The notes beneath the pieces are model-generated. The model searched no databases. It was given only the letters and a program-made list of their open reading frames with translations, and was not told the origin of the DNA. This document shows, in pieces, positions 62,346 through 64,000 of a stretch of DNA of 64,000 nt (position 1 is the stretch's first letter; each line of letters opens with the position of its first letter). A program made the position numbers and the translations under genes. The stretch is from Ricinus communis. Its lineage: Eukaryota; Streptophyta; Magnoliopsida; Malpighiales; Euphorbiaceae. The DNA lies in contig NC_063256.1 of the NCBI RefSeq assembly GCF_019578655.1, forward strand, positions 36,343,553 to 36,407,552, given 5' to 3'.

Positions 62346-64000
62346 TTAATTAATAAAAAACAATATTAATTAATTAAAGGGCAAAAAGTAAGGATAAGTT
62401 TCTGAATTTTTAATCGAAGTAATTTATAATAACATCTAAAATTAATTAGATCTTACGCCAGGGTGAAATAAACAAAGCTAGTTTCAATTATATAATTCTC
62501 CTGTTTTTTAAATTTTAGAAGTGTAATTAAACTATTTTAAAATTTAATTGCTTAATCGCGTATTTGATCCGTATTTTCTACTTAATTAAAAATTTATGTG
62601 GCAATATATTATTTTAAGTAATATATCAAAGAGTCTCTTTCAACAATTATCATAAAGACAAGTACTTCACAACTTAGGATAATTGAATTTTTGATCCAAT
62701 TCTATGTTTTATTTATAAAACACAATAAAAACTCTTACCTTGGCCATGTCGAATTGATATACTTTATATGTAATATTTCAAAAGATTAGAACTTCACATC
62801 AGATCGGGTCTCTATGTCCATGAAATTATGGTAAACTTACACTATATCCATGAAAATGCAAGTAAACTGATCAAATTACCAACATGATAAGATGGTTAAA
62901 CACATTGAAAACTGAAGAAAATTACTTTAACCAATTGAATAGAGGAAATAACCACAGATATATATGTTGTAAATAAACTATAGGATTATATGACATTGTT
63001 GAATGTAAACAAGGCTTATAATTACTTTAAAGAAAAGAAAAGAGAAAGCGACGTATCTCGGTTCAACTCGGTCAATATCGAGTTTAACTTCATTAAATAA
63101 GATGAAATTAGTTTTTCGAAATAACTGTGATGTTTAATTTAGCATTTTGTATAAATACTAATGAGATGCATTAGTAGTGGAACTCTTAGTAAATAAAACA
63201 AATCATATTAACTGAACTGCATTGAAAAAGAAAGTTACTAAACACTTTGGTTAGGTTAGTTCATCTTCAAAATCTTAGTACTTGAATCAGAAAGAGGTCT
63301 GACTTGAAAGGCACCCACATGATGTAACGAAGTAATCATATAAATAAATAAAAAGAGAATTCTTTTCTAAATTTAGTATATATTCTTACTTATATATTAA
63401 ACTGATAGATAATTGACATATATTTATTTATTTTAAATAATAAAATATATATCAATTATTTAATATTAAAATATAAAATATTTATATATATATATATATG
63501 CTTGATAGACAAGAATCTTACCAAAAAAAAAACAAATGGTTGATATATGTTGCCACTTTCTACTCACAAGGCACATATAATTTAGAAGCTGTATCAGTGA
63601 GAACAAAGCCCAAAATTAATGTTAGTCCATTTAGAACAAAAGCCCAAATTACCAAATTCTTGTATCTTGATGTCTTCTAGGATTGCTTATATATGATATG
63701 CTAAAACTAAGAGGTGGTTTGGTGGGTGAAAAAATGGTGAAAGTGAAAATGGAACTAAATTTTTTATGATGTTGTTATTTGGTTGGTTAAAAATTATTCA
63801 TGAGTCATAATGATATTTCTCGGTCAATGAGAATTACATATTCCCTCCTCTCTTATACGAGACGTATTTTTTATTTTTATAAAAATCAAATAAAATTTAT
63901 TATAAATAGTCAAACAAGTGAAATAATATTATTATTTAAATATTTATTGCATATTATAATAATCAAATCCCATTATTAATATCAATGATAAATAAAATTT
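62346..64000. other. AT-rich spacer to the window end
   Basis: No gene. It includes a MITE-like copy at 63365-63500 and simple AT runs. The segment at about 63700-63830 (aagaggtggtttggtgggtg) is less AT-rich and could be a transposon remnant, but no partner copy is visible. Confidence 0.5.
63365..63500 (+). repeat. MITE-like repeat, copy 5
   Basis: Core 63396-63484 (attaaactgatagataattg, tatttattttaaataataaa, atcaattatttaatattaa). It is very close to the cores at 37.4 and 41.2 kb. An AT run follows. Confidence 0.55.

Overview
The window is nuclear DNA of a flowering plant, almost certainly a core eudicot and probably a rosid. The evidence is GT-AG introns, very AT-rich spacers, plant-only gene families (CYP86A, TSP9, R2R3-MYB, PHT4) and an endogenous plant pararetrovirus relic. 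A member of the Malpighiales is my best guess, without proof. I see no bacterial or organellar gene, CRISPR array, rRNA or convincing tRNA. Exon models were made by hand from GT-AG sites, reading frame and remembered family sequences; none is backed by transcripts.

Layout. 1-2.5 kb: decayed caulimovirid-like relic in two opposite orientations. 3.5-3.8 kb: three 116-bp tandem repeats. 5-9 kb (+): uncharacterised low-complexity nuclear-type protein. 11.8-12.1 kb (-): small basic protein. 14.6 kb (-): possible exon of unknown identity. 15.7-16.5 kb (-): Josephin-domain deubiquitinase. 17.7-19.7 kb: solo LTR with a perfect 5-bp target duplication. 20.4 kb (-): thylakoid phosphoprotein TSP9. 24.4-26 kb (+): CYP86A1-type fatty-acid omega-hydroxylase. 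26.7-30.3 kb (-): PHT4;1-type thylakoid anion/phosphate transporter, 10 exons. 30.4-38.6 kb: AT-rich spacer with microsatellites and a MITE-like repeat. 38.8-40 kb (+): single C2H2 finger joined to a PARP-like domain. 42.6-46.2 kb (-): WD40 protein of the WRAP53/TCAB1 type, 14 exons. 50.5-53.2 kb (+): GDP-sugar transporter of the GONST1/2 type. 55.2-57.8 kb (-): R2R3-MYB of the MYB98/64/119 clade. 60.4-62.2 kb (-): tandem pair of secreted LysM miniproteins within a segmental duplication. The remainder is AT-rich spacer.

The genes do not form one pathway. Two products belong to the thylakoid (TSP9, PHT4;1), one to suberin/cutin lipid synthesis (CYP86A1), one to the Golgi (GONST type) and one to nuclear RNP biology (WRAP53 type). 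What links them is ancestry: by my recollection of Arabidopsis locus numbers, several are neighbours there too (JOSL, PHT4;1 and the C2H2 gene on chromosome 2; GONST2 and a Josephin gene on chromosome 1; MYB119 and CYP86A1 on chromosome 5). I found no clearly novel system. The most unusual points are the C2H2/PARP-like fusion, the LysM duplication with uneven divergence, the head-to-head viral relic, the intact solo LTR and a MITE-like family with at least five copies.
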